Position numbers and translations under genes: made by a program. From positions 1 to 64,000 of the forward strand of contig CAYOJW010000001.1 in the NCBI GenBank assembly GCA_964404445.1: 64,000 nucleotides of DNA, given 5' to 3'. This document shows, piece after piece, positions 51,829-60,963 of the stretch. The notes beneath the pieces were generated by a model, which saw nothing but the letters and a program-made list of their open reading frames with translations, made no database searches and was not told the origin of the DNA. This DNA is from UBA2336 sp964404445 (GTDB taxonomy: Bacteria; Bacteroidota; Bacteroidia; Cytophagales; Cyclobacteriaceae). The stretch's first letter is position 1; each line of letters starts with the position of its first letter.

Positions 51829-54288
51829 TTAACGATTAACTAATATCCTTTTACGCTCGGTTTTGTCTTTTGATTTGATAACCAGCGTGTAGGCTCCATT
51901 GGGAATACCTTGTAATAAAATCACCACTTCGTTACCGGTAGCCTCTGCTAAGTATTTCCGTTCTTGTTCAGAATTATAGAGTTCGACTATATGCCCCGGC
52001 TCTACCGGGACAATAAGTACATCTGTGGCTGGGTTAGGGTATGGAACTTTCATAATTACACCACCAAGGCCACAATCCCCTACTTCCTGATAAACTGTAT
52101 AGTGCCCGATCCACTGACCGCATTGGCCTGTTGCCGTTGCAGATACTACCGCATATGTACCGACTTGCCCGTTATAAACGGCAACAACATTGCTCCCAAT
52201 GTTCACCGATAACTGCGCCCCAACAGAAGACCATAGTATGTTTGAGATTGACGGGTATAATGCATGGGTTTGTACAGAAAATTGAGCGATTGCATTTGCG
52301 CATACATCGCCAGTGGCAGGGTACTGCGGCACATCACTAACGGTATAATTAAAATTGGTAAGGGAAGGCGGCCCTGCCCAAACGGCTTTCTGCATCTGCA
52401 CCGAGTTGCCACAACCTGCTGTAATTGTAAACGTAAGTGTACCCGCACCGCTTGTACTGCTGTTTGCGGCAGCTAATGCCGGGATAGTTCCACTACCGGA
52501 ACTTGTGGCAAATAAATTTGCCGGGGTGGCCTGCCACGTTACTGTTGCCCCTGAAGGCACGTTGTTTAATGTGAATGTTTCCTCACTGGTGCAGACAAGG
52601 GAGGGGCCGGTGAGGGACGCGCCAAGTGTTCCATTATAAGCGGGTCCTACGCCAACAGCAAACCACGCATCGGTAACTGTTTTTACTTCGCAACTGTTTG
52701 CGCCAAAAAGGTTTGTAGTAGCCTGAATGCTTATGTTTCTTGCAAGCGGATAATTGGCATTGGAACTATTCAATAATAATTTTGTGGCATAAGCAATCTC
52801 TTCGGCAGTATTTATACCAAGACCCGTAACATTATAAGTATTTCCAATATCATTTGTACCCGTGCCTCCTTGCGAAAGGAGGAAATACCAAAAGTTGAGC
52901 ACACCGCTATTGGTGTGTACACCACAACCATCATTTGCATTACTCGGAGTACACCCTGTTTGATTTACCCAATTTGTACCTAAATAGGTATCAGGTTGTC
53001 CAAAAGCATTGGGATTAGCCATATTCCGAATTGGTATACTCAATATTTCCTCGCCTATCAACCAACGATTTTTTGTCGGATCGACCCAAGCCTCCACACT
53101 TGCTCCCCAGATATCGGCAAAACCTTCATCCAAAGCGCCTGATTCCCTTTCATACAGTAAATCACCTGTGTATTGATCAATGCCATGCCCAAATTCATGC
53201 GCACAAATATCTAAACTGGTTAAGGGATTTGTTCCGGAAAGACCATCGCCATACCGCATAGCATTTTGGGATGGTGACCAACTTGCATTAAAATCATCTG
53301 GATCATTCGGCACATCCCAATGCACGTAACTTTCAACCGTCATGCCATTTCCATCAATACTATTTCGCCCATGTACATTTTGCCAATAATCAAACACCAT
53401 TTCAGCACCCCAGTGTGCATCTAATGCTGCACGGTCGTTACCATGTTCAGTGGTTGTCCAATTGTTATCGTTATCGGTGAAATCGGTAACATTGGTGAGG
53501 TCATTCAAGTGATTCATATTCCTTGTCCGTATCATCACTCCGTTACGTGTTTCTTGTAAACGGAAAGGCCCTGCGGCAGTAGGCGCATCAGTAACGATAT
53601 TTCTTGTGCCATTGTACTGTGTTTGTGCAGTACCGGGAAAATTGATACTGCATATTAAATTTTCAGTACCCAAAAATTCACCTGTGGTCGCACTGATGAA
53701 AACGTTTTCGGAATAGGCACCATTTTTTGAAGTAACCTGCACTTGCCATGCTGCCCGGAATTTTTCAGTGGCATTATCATAGTAATAAACTTGAGTTAGC
53801 GTATCGGCTACACCTGCCGATCCATTTGCTGTATCGCTGATGCCATGTGATGTATTGAAATGTTTCAATGCCAATTCAGCACCGGTTTGGGCATTGTTGG
53901 CAAATGCTTCATCACTCACCAGGGCAAAAAATCCGTGTATAAACCGAACTGTATCGTTTACGAAATTGATGATGTATTCCCCACCACGAAGTTTAATACC
54001 GTTTTTATACAACTGGTATTTTTCCTGTTGAATCTTCAGGTTTCTTTTTGAGGGCACATCCAATGTTTTGATCACATAAGAAATACCCCCTGTGCTTCCT
54101 GTTAATTCCCTGATGATTGCTCCCGCTTCTGTCTTTGCAGTAGCCGATTTTTCCTTCTTGATTTTGGCAAATGAAACATAGCCGTTTCTGTGCTGCGTTT
54201 CTTCGGTATATTCACGAACTTGTGCTTGCAATTTCATGGAAATCGACAACAACAAAGCGAACATAAAAATGGTAACATTCTTTTTCAT
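51829..54288 (-). CDS. T9SS-exported M4 (thermolysin-like) metalloprotease
   Basis: An 819-aa secreted protease: signal peptide (about 1-22, KLQAQ), FTP/PepSY propeptide (about 40-200), and an M4 catalytic domain with HEFGHGID (His about 362 and 366, catalytic Glu between) and GALDEGFADIWG (third ligand Glu). Late beta-sandwich segments follow, then a C-terminal type IX sorting domain (YPNPATDVLIVPVE to RKRILVNR). It forms an operon with the lipoprotein gene 16 bp upstream. The pair sits between gltB and gltD and is flanked by direct repeats. Confidence 0.94.
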   Translation of the reverse strand: MKKNVTIFMFALLLSISMKLQAQVREYTEETQHRNGYVSFAKIKKEKSATAKTEAGAIIRELTGSTGGISYVIKTLDVPSKRNLKIQQEKYQLYKNGIKLRGGEYIINFVNDTVRFIHGFFALVSDEAFANNAQTGAELALKHFNTSHGISDTANGSAGVADTLTQVYYYDNATEKFRAAWQVQVTSKNGAYSENVFISATTGEFLGTENLICSINFPGTAQTQYNGTRNIVTDAPTAAGPFRLQETRNGVMIRTRNMNHLNDLTNVTDFTDNDNNWTTTEHGNDRAALDAHWGAEMVFDYWQNVHGRNSIDGNGMTVESYVHWDVPNDPDDFNASWSPSQNAMRYGDGLSGTNPLTSLDICAHEFGHGIDQYTGDLLYERESGALDEGFADIWGASVEAWVDPTKNRWLIGEEILSIPIRNMANPNAFGQPDTYLGTNWVNQTGCTPSNANDGCGVHTNSGVLNFWYFLLSQGGTGTNDIGNTYNVTGLGINTAEEIAYATKLLLNSSNANYPLARNISIQATTNLFGANSCEVKTVTDAWFAVGVGPAYNGTLGASLTGPSLVCTSEETFTLNNVPSGATVTWQATPANLFATSSGSGTIPALAAANSSTSGAGTLTFTITAGCGNSVQMQKAVWAGPPSLTNFNYTVSDVPQYPATGDVCANAIAQFSVQTHALYPSISNILWSSVGAQLSVNIGSNVVAVYNGQVGTYAVVSATATGQCGQWIGHYTVYQEVGDCGLGGVIMKVPYPNPATDVLIVPVEPGHIVELYNSEQERKYLAEATGNEVVILLQGIPNGAYTLVIKSKDKTERKRILVNR

Positions 54289-54304
54289 AGTTGTTTTTTT
54301 ATGA

Positions 54305-54787
54305 TCATTTTATTTTTGTCATGTAATAGCCATAGTCATCAGGGGCGTTGCGTACTAATACCAATGTATCCCCCTTTAACATCTCTATCATTAGTTCATC
54401 TCTCAACCCCCACGCATTCACAAACTCAAAATCTAAAACCCACCGGTCATCAGCACTAAATATTGTTTGTTTTCGTACGATGTCGGGTTTCGTGGCTGCA
54501 TACGTATCACCCTCAAAGATGATATACATGCTGTCTTTAGGCAGGTAACGAAACCATGAGTCCTCCAAATCAATTTTACCATTACCTGTAAAACCACCAT
54601 AGGCATAATGTATTCTCCATTCTCCTTGAATAGTTTTCTTTATCAAGGGCAATGATTTTACGTCACGTAGCCAGATGTAACCGTTTTCATCGGGTAGAGG
54701 TAATTGCTCTGCGTCTTCTTCACAGGAAGAAAAGCTAAAGCACATAGCACATACAACCGTAACTAAAAACATCTTTTTCATTTTCAT
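54305..54787 (-). CDS. Small lipoprotein of unknown function
   Basis: A 160-aa protein with lipoprotein signal MKMKKMFLVTVVCAMCFSFS-S-C (lipid Cys22). The mature domain reads like a compact beta-barrel or lipocalin-like fold (IQGEWRIHYAYGG, YLPKDSMYIIFEGDTYAAT, WVLDFEFV, GDTLVLVRNAPDDYGYYMTKI). I do not recognise a named family. It lies 16 bp upstream of the M4 protease gene and may help its folding or act with it at the surface. A small palindrome (54814-54836) is upstream. Confidence 0.65.
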   Translation of the reverse strand: MKMKKMFLVTVVCAMCFSFSSCEEDAEQLPLPDENGYIWLRDVKSLPLIKKTIQGEWRIHYAYGGFTGNGKIDLEDSWFRYLPKDSMYIIFEGDTYAATKPDIVRKQTIFSADDRWVLDFEFVNAWGLRDELMIEMLKGDTLVLVRNAPDDYGYYMTKIK

Positions 54788-54813
54788 AAATTTATGGGAT
54801 ATGGTCTTTTAGT

Positions 54814-54836
54814 CATTTTGTTTTTACCACAAAATG
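54814..54836. promoter_or_regulatory. Palindrome upstream of the lipoprotein-protease pair
   Basis: CATTTTGT (54814-54821) and ACAAAATG (54829-54836), perfect 8-bp arms with a 7-nt loop, 27 bp before the lipoprotein ATG. Possible operator or start-proximal hairpin. Confidence 0.35.
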
Positions 54837-54838
54837 GC

Positions 54839-54926
54839 ATTTTTCTCACCCTGTTACTATCAGGATTATAAATCCCGTTTATCTGTCGTTCGATCCCGCA
54901 GGTGCGGGACAAATGTCGAACAGTTA
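54839..54926. repeat. Right copy of the gltBD spacer repeat
   Basis: An 88-bp sequence matching the left copy at 51737-51813. It differs mainly by an extra palindromic TCCCGCA-GG-TGCGGGA inside the terminal hairpin. It begins 10 bp downstream of the gltB stop on the minus strand. Confidence 0.85.
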
Positions 54927-54936
54927 CTACTGCCTA

Positions 54937-57900
54937 CTAAACTGTTATTGCTTTTTTCTCTGCTTTCAATTTCTGTTTCATCAACACCGCCTTGTAATCC
55001 TTCGGCATTACTTTCACGAAGAACGGCAATGCGGTTGTCCAGTTATCTAAAATCCATTCGGCAGGGTCGCTGCCGGTGTACTCGTAATGTCTTTTGATCA
55101 TAGTCTTTACTTCGGCTTCATCTTCGCTTGTCATGGCTTCCAGTTCTACCATGTCTTTATTCAACAGACAATCGAGGTTGCGCTGCTGATCGAACACATA
55201 GGCGATGCCTCCGCTCATACCGGCCGCAAAGTTTCGTCCGGTTTTGCCAAGCACCACTACGCGGCCACCTGTCATGTATTCGCAGGCATGATCACCCACG
55301 CCTTCTACTACGGCTTTCACACCGGAGTTGCGTACGCAGAAACGTTCGCCTGCCTGACCGCGTATATAGGCTTCGCCTGACGTAGCACCATAAAAGGCAA
55401 CGTTGCCAATGATGATGTTGTCTTCGGCCATCAGCGATGCTTCTTTATCAGGATATACAATCAACTTGCCGCCTGATAATCCTTTACCAAAATAATCGTT
55501 GGCTTCGCCTTCTAACCGGAATGTTACGCCCGGAGCCACAAACGCCCCGAAGCTTTGCCCTGCCGATCCCTTAAACGAAAACTGAATGGTATCTTCCGGC
55601 AGACCTTTGGCTTTATACTTTTTAGAAATCTCGTTCGACAGCAATGCGCCTGTGGTGCGGTCGGTATTGCAGATGTTGAATTTTTCCTGAACACTTTCCC
55701 GGTCGTCTAACGCAGTGCGTGCCGCCTCCACTAATTTCCAGTCTAACACTTTTTCCAATTCAAAATCCTGTTCGATTTGTTTATACAACCCAACGCTATC
55801 GCGTGCGGTTTCGCGGTGAAGAATCGGTGACAGGTCGAGCTTGTTGATTTTCCAGTGATCAATATCCTGCCGAACACGCAACACATCGGCACGGCCTACC
55901 ATTTCATTGATGGTACGGAAACCGAGGCTTGCCATTACTTCGCGTAAATCGTTGGCGAGGAACGTAAAGAAGTTGACAACATGATCCGGGTCACCGGTAA
56001 AAAGTTTTCGCAAGTCACTATCCTGCGTGGCAATGCCGACAGGGCAGGTATTCAAATGGCATTTGCGCATCATAATACACCCTTCCACTACCAACGCTGC
56101 TGTGGCTATGCCCCACTCTTCTGCGCCAAGCAACGTAGCAATGGCAATGTCGCGGCCTGTACGAATCTGTCCATCGGTTTGCAATGTTACGCGACTGCGT
56201 AAATTATTTTTTACTAACGTTTGATGTGCTTCCGCAAGCCCAAGTTCCCACGGCAACCCGGCATGGCGAACCGAACTGAGCGGTGATGCGCCTGTTCCGC
56301 CATCGCCTCCGGCAATTAAAATCGCATCGGCTTTTGCTTTGGCAACACCGGCTGCCACTGTACCTACACCCGCCTGCGATACAAGTTTTACATTGATGCG
56401 CGCCTGACGGTTTGCATTTTTAAGATCGTAAATAAGTTGCGCGAGATCTTCAATGGAATAAATATCGTGGTGCGGAGGCGGTGAAATCAATCCAACACCC
56501 GGTGTTGAATGGCGCACCCTGCCGATCCACTCATCAACCTTATCGCCCGGAAGCTGACCGCCTTCACCGGGTTTTGCACCTTGTGCCATTTTAATTTGAA
56601 GCTCATCGGCATTGGTGAGGTAATAACTTGTTACACCAAAACGGCCTGATGCCACTTGCTTAATAGCCGAGCGCTCCCAATCGCCATTGGCTTTCTTTTC
56701 GAAACGGATTTCATCTTCACCGCCTTCACCGCTGTTGCTTTTTCCGCCAATGCGGTTCATGGCAATGGCTAAGGTGCTGTGTGCTTCGTGCGAAATAGAC
56801 CCGAACGACATAGCGCCCGTTGCAAAACGTTTAAAGATTTCTTCGGCCGGTTCTACTTCGCTGAGCGGAATGGCAGTGCGTTTCTTAAACTCAAACAACC
56901 CACGGAAGGTAATGGTGTTTTCTGCGAGGGTGTTGATTTTTTCGGCATACTTTTTATAAACCTCGAAGTTGTTGGTTTTTGTAGAATGCTGTAACAAATG
57001 AATAACATCAGGGCTGAACAAGTGTTTTTCGCCCCTGCGTTTCCATTGATAAATTCCACCCACTTGTAAATCGGTGCTCTTATTTTCAAACGCTAAGTGA
57101 TGACGGATCAATACTTCGTTTGCGAGATCATCGAACGATAACCCTTCGATACGACTGGTTGTGCCCCGGAAACATTTATCAATTACATCGCTGCCAATAC
57201 CCAGCGCTTCAAAAATTTGTGACGACTGGTACGACTGCAATGTGCTAATGCCCATCTTCGACATCACTTTTAATAATCCGTTGCCGATGGCTTTCTGATA
57301 ATTCGCGAAAGCAACTTCATCGGTAAGGGTTTTGTTTAACGAACCTTGTTCGTTGAGCGAATGAATGGTTTCGAACGCCATGTACGGATTTACCGCACTC
57401 GCACCATACCCGATAATCGTAGCAAAGTGATGCACTTCCCACACATCGCCTGCTTCTACCAGCAACCCGGTTAATGCACGCAAGCGTTTTTCAACCAATG
57501 AGTGATGCACCGCGCCAATGGCCATCAACGATGGAATAGGTGCGTATTCGGCACTGATGTTTCGGTCGGATATTACGATGATCTTCTTGCCTTCTTTAAC
57601 AGCCTTTTCGGCTTCGGTACAGATTTTTTTAATGGCTTCCTCTAACCGTCCGGCTTTGCCATCGGCTTTAAAAACAGAATTTATTACTGCGTACTCAAAG
57701 CCATGTTCAGGAAGGTGCTTTAATTTTTCAAGATCGGAGTTTAACAACACCGGCTGACCGATGTGTATCTGGTTGGTGTGCTGCGGGGTTTCTTCGAGCA
57801 CGTTTAAACTCACGCCAATGCGCGTGAACAGCGACATCACCAAACGCTCGCGTATCGGGTCGATTGGTGGATTGCTTACCTGCGCAAAATGCTGACGGAA

Positions 57901-59466
57901 ATAATTTGAAATGTGGCGGCTCTCTTTCGACAGCACTGCGTGGGGTGTGTCATCGCCCATCGAGCCTATGGCCTCGTAACCTGTTGCCGCCATTGGGGTG
58001 ATGAGCGTTTTTAAATCTTCGGCAGTGAAACCGTAAGCATTTTGGCGCTGCAACAACGTTTTTTCATCAAACTTATTTCTGAACGATTTCTGTTCCGGCT
58101 CAAGCCTGAGTTTTAATCTGTTTTCTTTAATCCACTCATAATATGGTTTGCCTTCATATACCGTACGTTTCACGACATCATCGCCCAATACTTTGCCTTT
58201 TTCCAAATCAACAACCAGCATTTTGCCGGGTGTGATCCTGCCCTTCTCTAAAATTTCTTTCGGATTTACAGGTAACGCACCGGCTTCGGAGGCCGCAATT
58301 ACTTTTCCGGTACGGGTAACACAATAACGCAACGGACGTAAACCGTTCCGGTCGAGCGTTGCGCCAATGCGCAGGCCATCGGTAAACACCAACGCTGCGG
58401 GGCCGTCCCACGGTTCCATCATCGAAGCATGGTATTTATAGAATGCCTTGCGGTGCGCGTCCATCAGTTTATTATCCTGCCACGCTTCGGGCACGAGCAT
58501 CATCAGTACGTGCGGAAGGCTTCGCCCGGAAAGCACCAGCATTTCGACTAACGCATCGAGGTTGGCCGAATCCGATCCTTCGGGGTTGGTTACCGGCAGC
58601 AACATTTTCAATTCCTCATCAGTAAACAACGTTGACTTGAACAACGCTTCTTTCGATTTCATTTTGGTTACGTTGCCACGGATGGTATTGATCTCGCCAT
58701 TGTGCGCGATGTAGCGGAACGGCTGCGCGAGTTTCCAGTTGGGGAACGTGTTGGTCGAAAAACGGGAGTGTACCAACGCAAGCGCTGTTGTTAAACGTGC
58801 ATCCTGCAAGTCGTAAAAATATTCGCGTAACTGCTCGGTACGCAACTGACCTTTATAGATGATCGTACGCGCTGATAAACTCGGAATATAAAACTCTTTA
58901 TTACTGCCTTTTACTTCGCGGGTTATGCTGTGTACGGTAAAGTTGCGCAGTACAAACAGCTTGCGTTCAAAGGCATCGGCATCGAGCGATGTATCTTTCG
59001 GTTTCACAAAAACCTGTTCGATAACCGGCTCAACTTCGGCAGCACCCGGCCCCGGCACGGTGCTATCGACCGGAACAGACCGATAACCCAATATTTCCAG
59101 TCCTAATGTTTGAATATTCCTGCGCAATATTTCGCGGCAGGCATTCATTACCTTTTTATTGCGCGGATAAAACACCATGCCCACGCCATACTTACCGGTT
59201 TCGAGTAATGTAAAACCGAGGCGTGTTGATTCTTCAATAAAAAAATCGTGCGGAATCTGGAACAAAATACCTGCACCGTCACCGGTTTTCGGGCTGCTGC
59301 CGCGACCTCCGCGATGTTCCATGTTTTCGAGCATGGTAAGTGCATCGGTAAGTGTGTTGTTGGTTTTGAATCCGTTGATGTTGGCTATAAACCCAATGCC
59401 GCAGGCATCGTGTTCAAATTCCGGAGTGTACAGGCCCTTGCCTGACGATTGATTTTGAGTGGTCAT
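54937..59466 (-). CDS. gltB: Glutamate synthase large subunit
   Basis: Makes glutamate from glutamine and 2-oxoglutarate. About 1509 aa from the ATG at 59466; a longer TTG-initiated frame exists (59487). Domains in order: class-II glutamine amidotransferase with N-terminal nucleophile Cys22 (HDACGIGF) after a short propeptide, central domain, FMN/2-oxoglutarate synthase domain with the 3Fe-4S loop CIMMRKCHLNTCPVG, and the GXGXG helix domain (GGRVVVLGKTGRNFAAGMSGG). The partner gltD follows on the same strand beyond the inserted cassette. Confidence 0.97.
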   Translation of the reverse strand: MTTQNQSSGKGLYTPEFEHDACGIGFIANINGFKTNNTLTDALTMLENMEHRGGRGSSPKTGDGAGILFQIPHDFFIEESTRLGFTLLETGKYGVGMVFYPRNKKVMNACREILRRNIQTLGLEILGYRSVPVDSTVPGPGAAEVEPVIEQVFVKPKDTSLDADAFERKLFVLRNFTVHSITREVKGSNKEFYIPSLSARTIIYKGQLRTEQLREYFYDLQDARLTTALALVHSRFSTNTFPNWKLAQPFRYIAHNGEINTIRGNVTKMKSKEALFKSTLFTDEELKMLLPVTNPEGSDSANLDALVEMLVLSGRSLPHVLMMLVPEAWQDNKLMDAHRKAFYKYHASMMEPWDGPAALVFTDGLRIGATLDRNGLRPLRYCVTRTGKVIAASEAGALPVNPKEILEKGRITPGKMLVVDLEKGKVLGDDVVKRTVYEGKPYYEWIKENRLKLRLEPEQKSFRNKFDEKTLLQRQNAYGFTAEDLKTLITPMAATGYEAIGSMGDDTPHAVLSKESRHISNYFRQHFAQVSNPPIDPIRERLVMSLFTRIGVSLNVLEETPQHTNQIHIGQPVLLNSDLEKLKHLPEHGFEYAVINSVFKADGKAGRLEEAIKKICTEAEKAVKEGKKIIVISDRNISAEYAPIPSLMAIGAVHHSLVEKRLRALTGLLVEAGDVWEVHHFATIIGYGASAVNPYMAFETIHSLNEQGSLNKTLTDEVAFANYQKAIGNGLLKVMSKMGISTLQSYQSSQIFEALGIGSDVIDKCFRGTTSRIEGLSFDDLANEVLIRHHLAFENKSTDLQVGGIYQWKRRGEKHLFSPDVIHLLQHSTKTNNFEVYKKYAEKINTLAENTITFRGLFEFKKRTAIPLSEVEPAEEIFKRFATGAMSFGSISHEAHSTLAIAMNRIGGKSNSGEGGEDEIRFEKKANGDWERSAIKQVASGRFGVTSYYLTNADELQIKMAQGAKPGEGGQLPGDKVDEWIGRVRHSTPGVGLISPPPHHDIYSIEDLAQLIYDLKNANRQARINVKLVSQAGVGTVAAGVAKAKADAILIAGGDGGTGASPLSSVRHAGLPWELGLAEAHQTLVKNNLRSRVTLQTDGQIRTGRDIAIATLLGAEEWGIATAALVVEGCIMMRKCHLNTCPVGIATQDSDLRKLFTGDPDHVVNFFTFLANDLREVMASLGFRTINEMVGRADVLRVRQDIDHWKINKLDLSPILHRETARDSVGLYKQIEQDFELEKVLDWKLVEAARTALDDRESVQEKFNICNTDRTTGALLSNEISKKYKAKGLPEDTIQFSFKGSAGQSFGAFVAPGVTFRLEGEANDYFGKGLSGGKLIVYPDKEASLMAEDNIIIGNVAFYGATSGEAYIRGQAGERFCVRNSGVKAVVEGVGDHACEYMTGGRVVVLGKTGRNFAAGMSGGIAYVFDQQRNLDCLLNKDMVELEAMTSEDEAEVKTMIKRHYEYTGSDPAEWILDNWTTALPFFVKVMPKDYKAVLMKQKLKAEKKAITV

Positions 59467-59635
59467 CTTCAGCAAACTGGAAAACAAAATTTAATACTGT
59501 GGTTTTAAACTTAACAATAATAAATTTTATATAACCCAATATCTGACGAAAGATTAATCTTTGAATTATTATTTATACAAAATATAGTTCCGAAAACGAT
59601 TGCGATAAGTAACAAGTATGTGAAGCGAACAAGTG

Positions 59636-60370
59636 TTATCCCTTCACTGCACGAATCATCTCGCGCTTGCCCGGAGGCCCCGGCAGGGCTTCGATGTTCA
59701 TGTGTACAGAAACGAGGTCGCGCTTTAACTGGCCTTTGGCACAATAGGTAACAAACACACCGCTGTTCGCCAATGCGGTTACTGTTTTTTGAAGCATCGG
59801 TAATTCCCACATCTCAGGTTGTTTGCCGGGGGCAAAGGCATCGAAATACACGAGGTCGAAATAGTTACGATCAAGCGTGGCCAACTGAAGTATTGCGTTT
59901 ATTTTTTTTAACATGAAACCGACAACAGGCTCTGTCCATTCGTTCCATACAGCGTGATGCAGGTTGTAAAATATTTTTTGCTCTGCTTCATTCTGCGCAT
60001 AATTCAACTGCTGCCAGATACTTTCGTTTACCGGAAAGGCTTCGAGGGTTGTGTATTCGATGGTAAGGTTATTGGCTTTTGCATATTCTGCGGTAAGCAA
60101 TGCATTCAAGCCTGTGCCAAATCCTATTTCTAAGATTTTAACATGCGTTTTGCCTTGTTGCTGCACCACATGCTCTAAGCCATGTTTGATAAACACGTGC
60201 AACGATTCCTGCCGGGCGCCATGTATGGAATGGTAGGTTTCGTTCAGCTCCGGGCTGTACAACGAATGCGAACCATCGTGCGTGGTGATCAGTTGCAAGT
60301 TGCCGGTTGTCTGTTTCCGGTAACCGGCAACCGGAAACTGGTGATCACTATTCTCGTCCTGCCGGCTCAT
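59636..60370 (-). CDS. mnmD: tRNA (mnm5s2U34) methyltransferase MnmD
   Basis: A SAM-dependent enzyme completing the mnm5s2U34 modification of tRNA wobble uridines; in Bacteroidota MnmD is separate from MnmC-oxidase. The 244-aa protein has THDGSHSLYSPELNETYHSIHGA, the SAM motif EIGFGTGLNALL (about 80-91), and VYFDAFAPGKQPEMW. Its first 26 residues include a stretch (QFPVAGYRKQTTGN) encoded by a palindromic repeat (60313-60338) and lacking in typical homologues. The ATG overlaps the ispF stop by 4 bp. Confidence 0.92.
   Translation of the reverse strand: MSRQDENSDHQFPVAGYRKQTTGNLQLITTHDGSHSLYSPELNETYHSIHGARQESLHVFIKHGLEHVVQQQGKTHVKILEIGFGTGLNALLTAEYAKANNLTIEYTTLEAFPVNESIWQQLNYAQNEAEQKIFYNLHHAVWNEWTEPVVGFMLKKINAILQLATLDRNYFDLVYFDAFAPGKQPEMWELPMLQKTVTALANSGVFVTYCAKGQLKRDLVSVHMNIEALPGPPGKREMIRAVKG
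60313..60338. repeat. Palindromic repeat inside the 5' end of mnmD
   Basis: GTTTCCGGT (60313-60321) and ACCGGAAAC (60330-60338), perfect 9-bp arms with an 8-nt loop that itself carries CCGG. It encodes part of the extra N-terminal residues of MnmD. Confidence 0.7.
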
Positions 60371-60849
60371 GCTTTATAAATCAACGCTACTGCATACGCG
60401 CACACGCCTTCTTCACGACCTACATAACCCAGCTTTTCGTTCGTAGTTGCTTTAATCGAAACGCAATCGTGTTCAACGTTTAACAGTGGTGCCAAAACGT
60501 TTTGCATGGCTGCGATGTGCGGATTGACTTTAGGTTCCTCCAGGCATATCGTACAATCTACATTGCCAATCATCCAGCCTTTTTCTTTCAGCATTCGCAC
60601 AACTTCTTTCAGAAATATTTTACTGTCGGCCGCGCGCCATTTCGGGTCTTTGTTTGAAAAATGAAAACCGATGTCGCGCAGGTTGGCCGCGCCTAACAGT
60701 GCATCGCATAAGGCATGAATCAACACATCGGCATCCGAATGGCCAACGGCACCTTGGGGGGCATCTTTCAATTCAATCCCTCCCATAAAAAAAGGTTTGC
60801 CTTTTTCAAGTTCGTGTACGTCAAAGCCCATGCCGATGCGTATATTCAT
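60367..60849 (-). CDS. ispF: 2-C-methyl-D-erythritol 2,4-cyclodiphosphate synthase
   Basis: The fifth step of the MEP isoprenoid pathway. At 160 aa it is normal in length. IGMGFDVHELEKGKP (metal ligands Asp10, His12), GHSDADVLIHALCDALLGA (His45) and DIGFHFSN are the YgbB/IspF signature. It is the first gene of an ispF-mnmD pair with a 4-bp overlap. A -7 box TATATTTG (60870-60877, minus strand) lies 20 nt before the ATG. Confidence 0.97.
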   Translation of the reverse strand: MNIRIGMGFDVHELEKGKPFFMGGIELKDAPQGAVGHSDADVLIHALCDALLGAANLRDIGFHFSNKDPKWRAADSKIFLKEVVRMLKEKGWMIGNVDCTICLEEPKVNPHIAAMQNVLAPLLNVEHDCVSIKATTNEKLGYVGREEGVCAYAVALIYKA

Positions 60850-60869
60850 TGCCTGTATGTTTTAAGTTT

Positions 60870-60877
60870 CAAATATA
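60870..60877 (-). promoter_or_regulatory. -7 element of ispF-mnmD
   Basis: TATATTTG on the minus strand, 20 nt before the ispF ATG. A TTG is present about 16 nt further upstream, a little close for a -33 box. Confidence 0.5.
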
Positions 60878-60963
60878 CCAAGTATTGCCTTGCCAATGTG
60901 CTGATAACAAATATTCGATACCGGAACGCAAGAACATTCCATAGTTTGTTATCTTGCACGTAA

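Noticed and set aside
51737..54926. Two similar repeats considered as a CRISPR fragment or composite transposon
   Set aside because: Only two copies 3 kb apart, no spacers, no cas genes, and no transposase between them. They are reported as spacer repeats instead.
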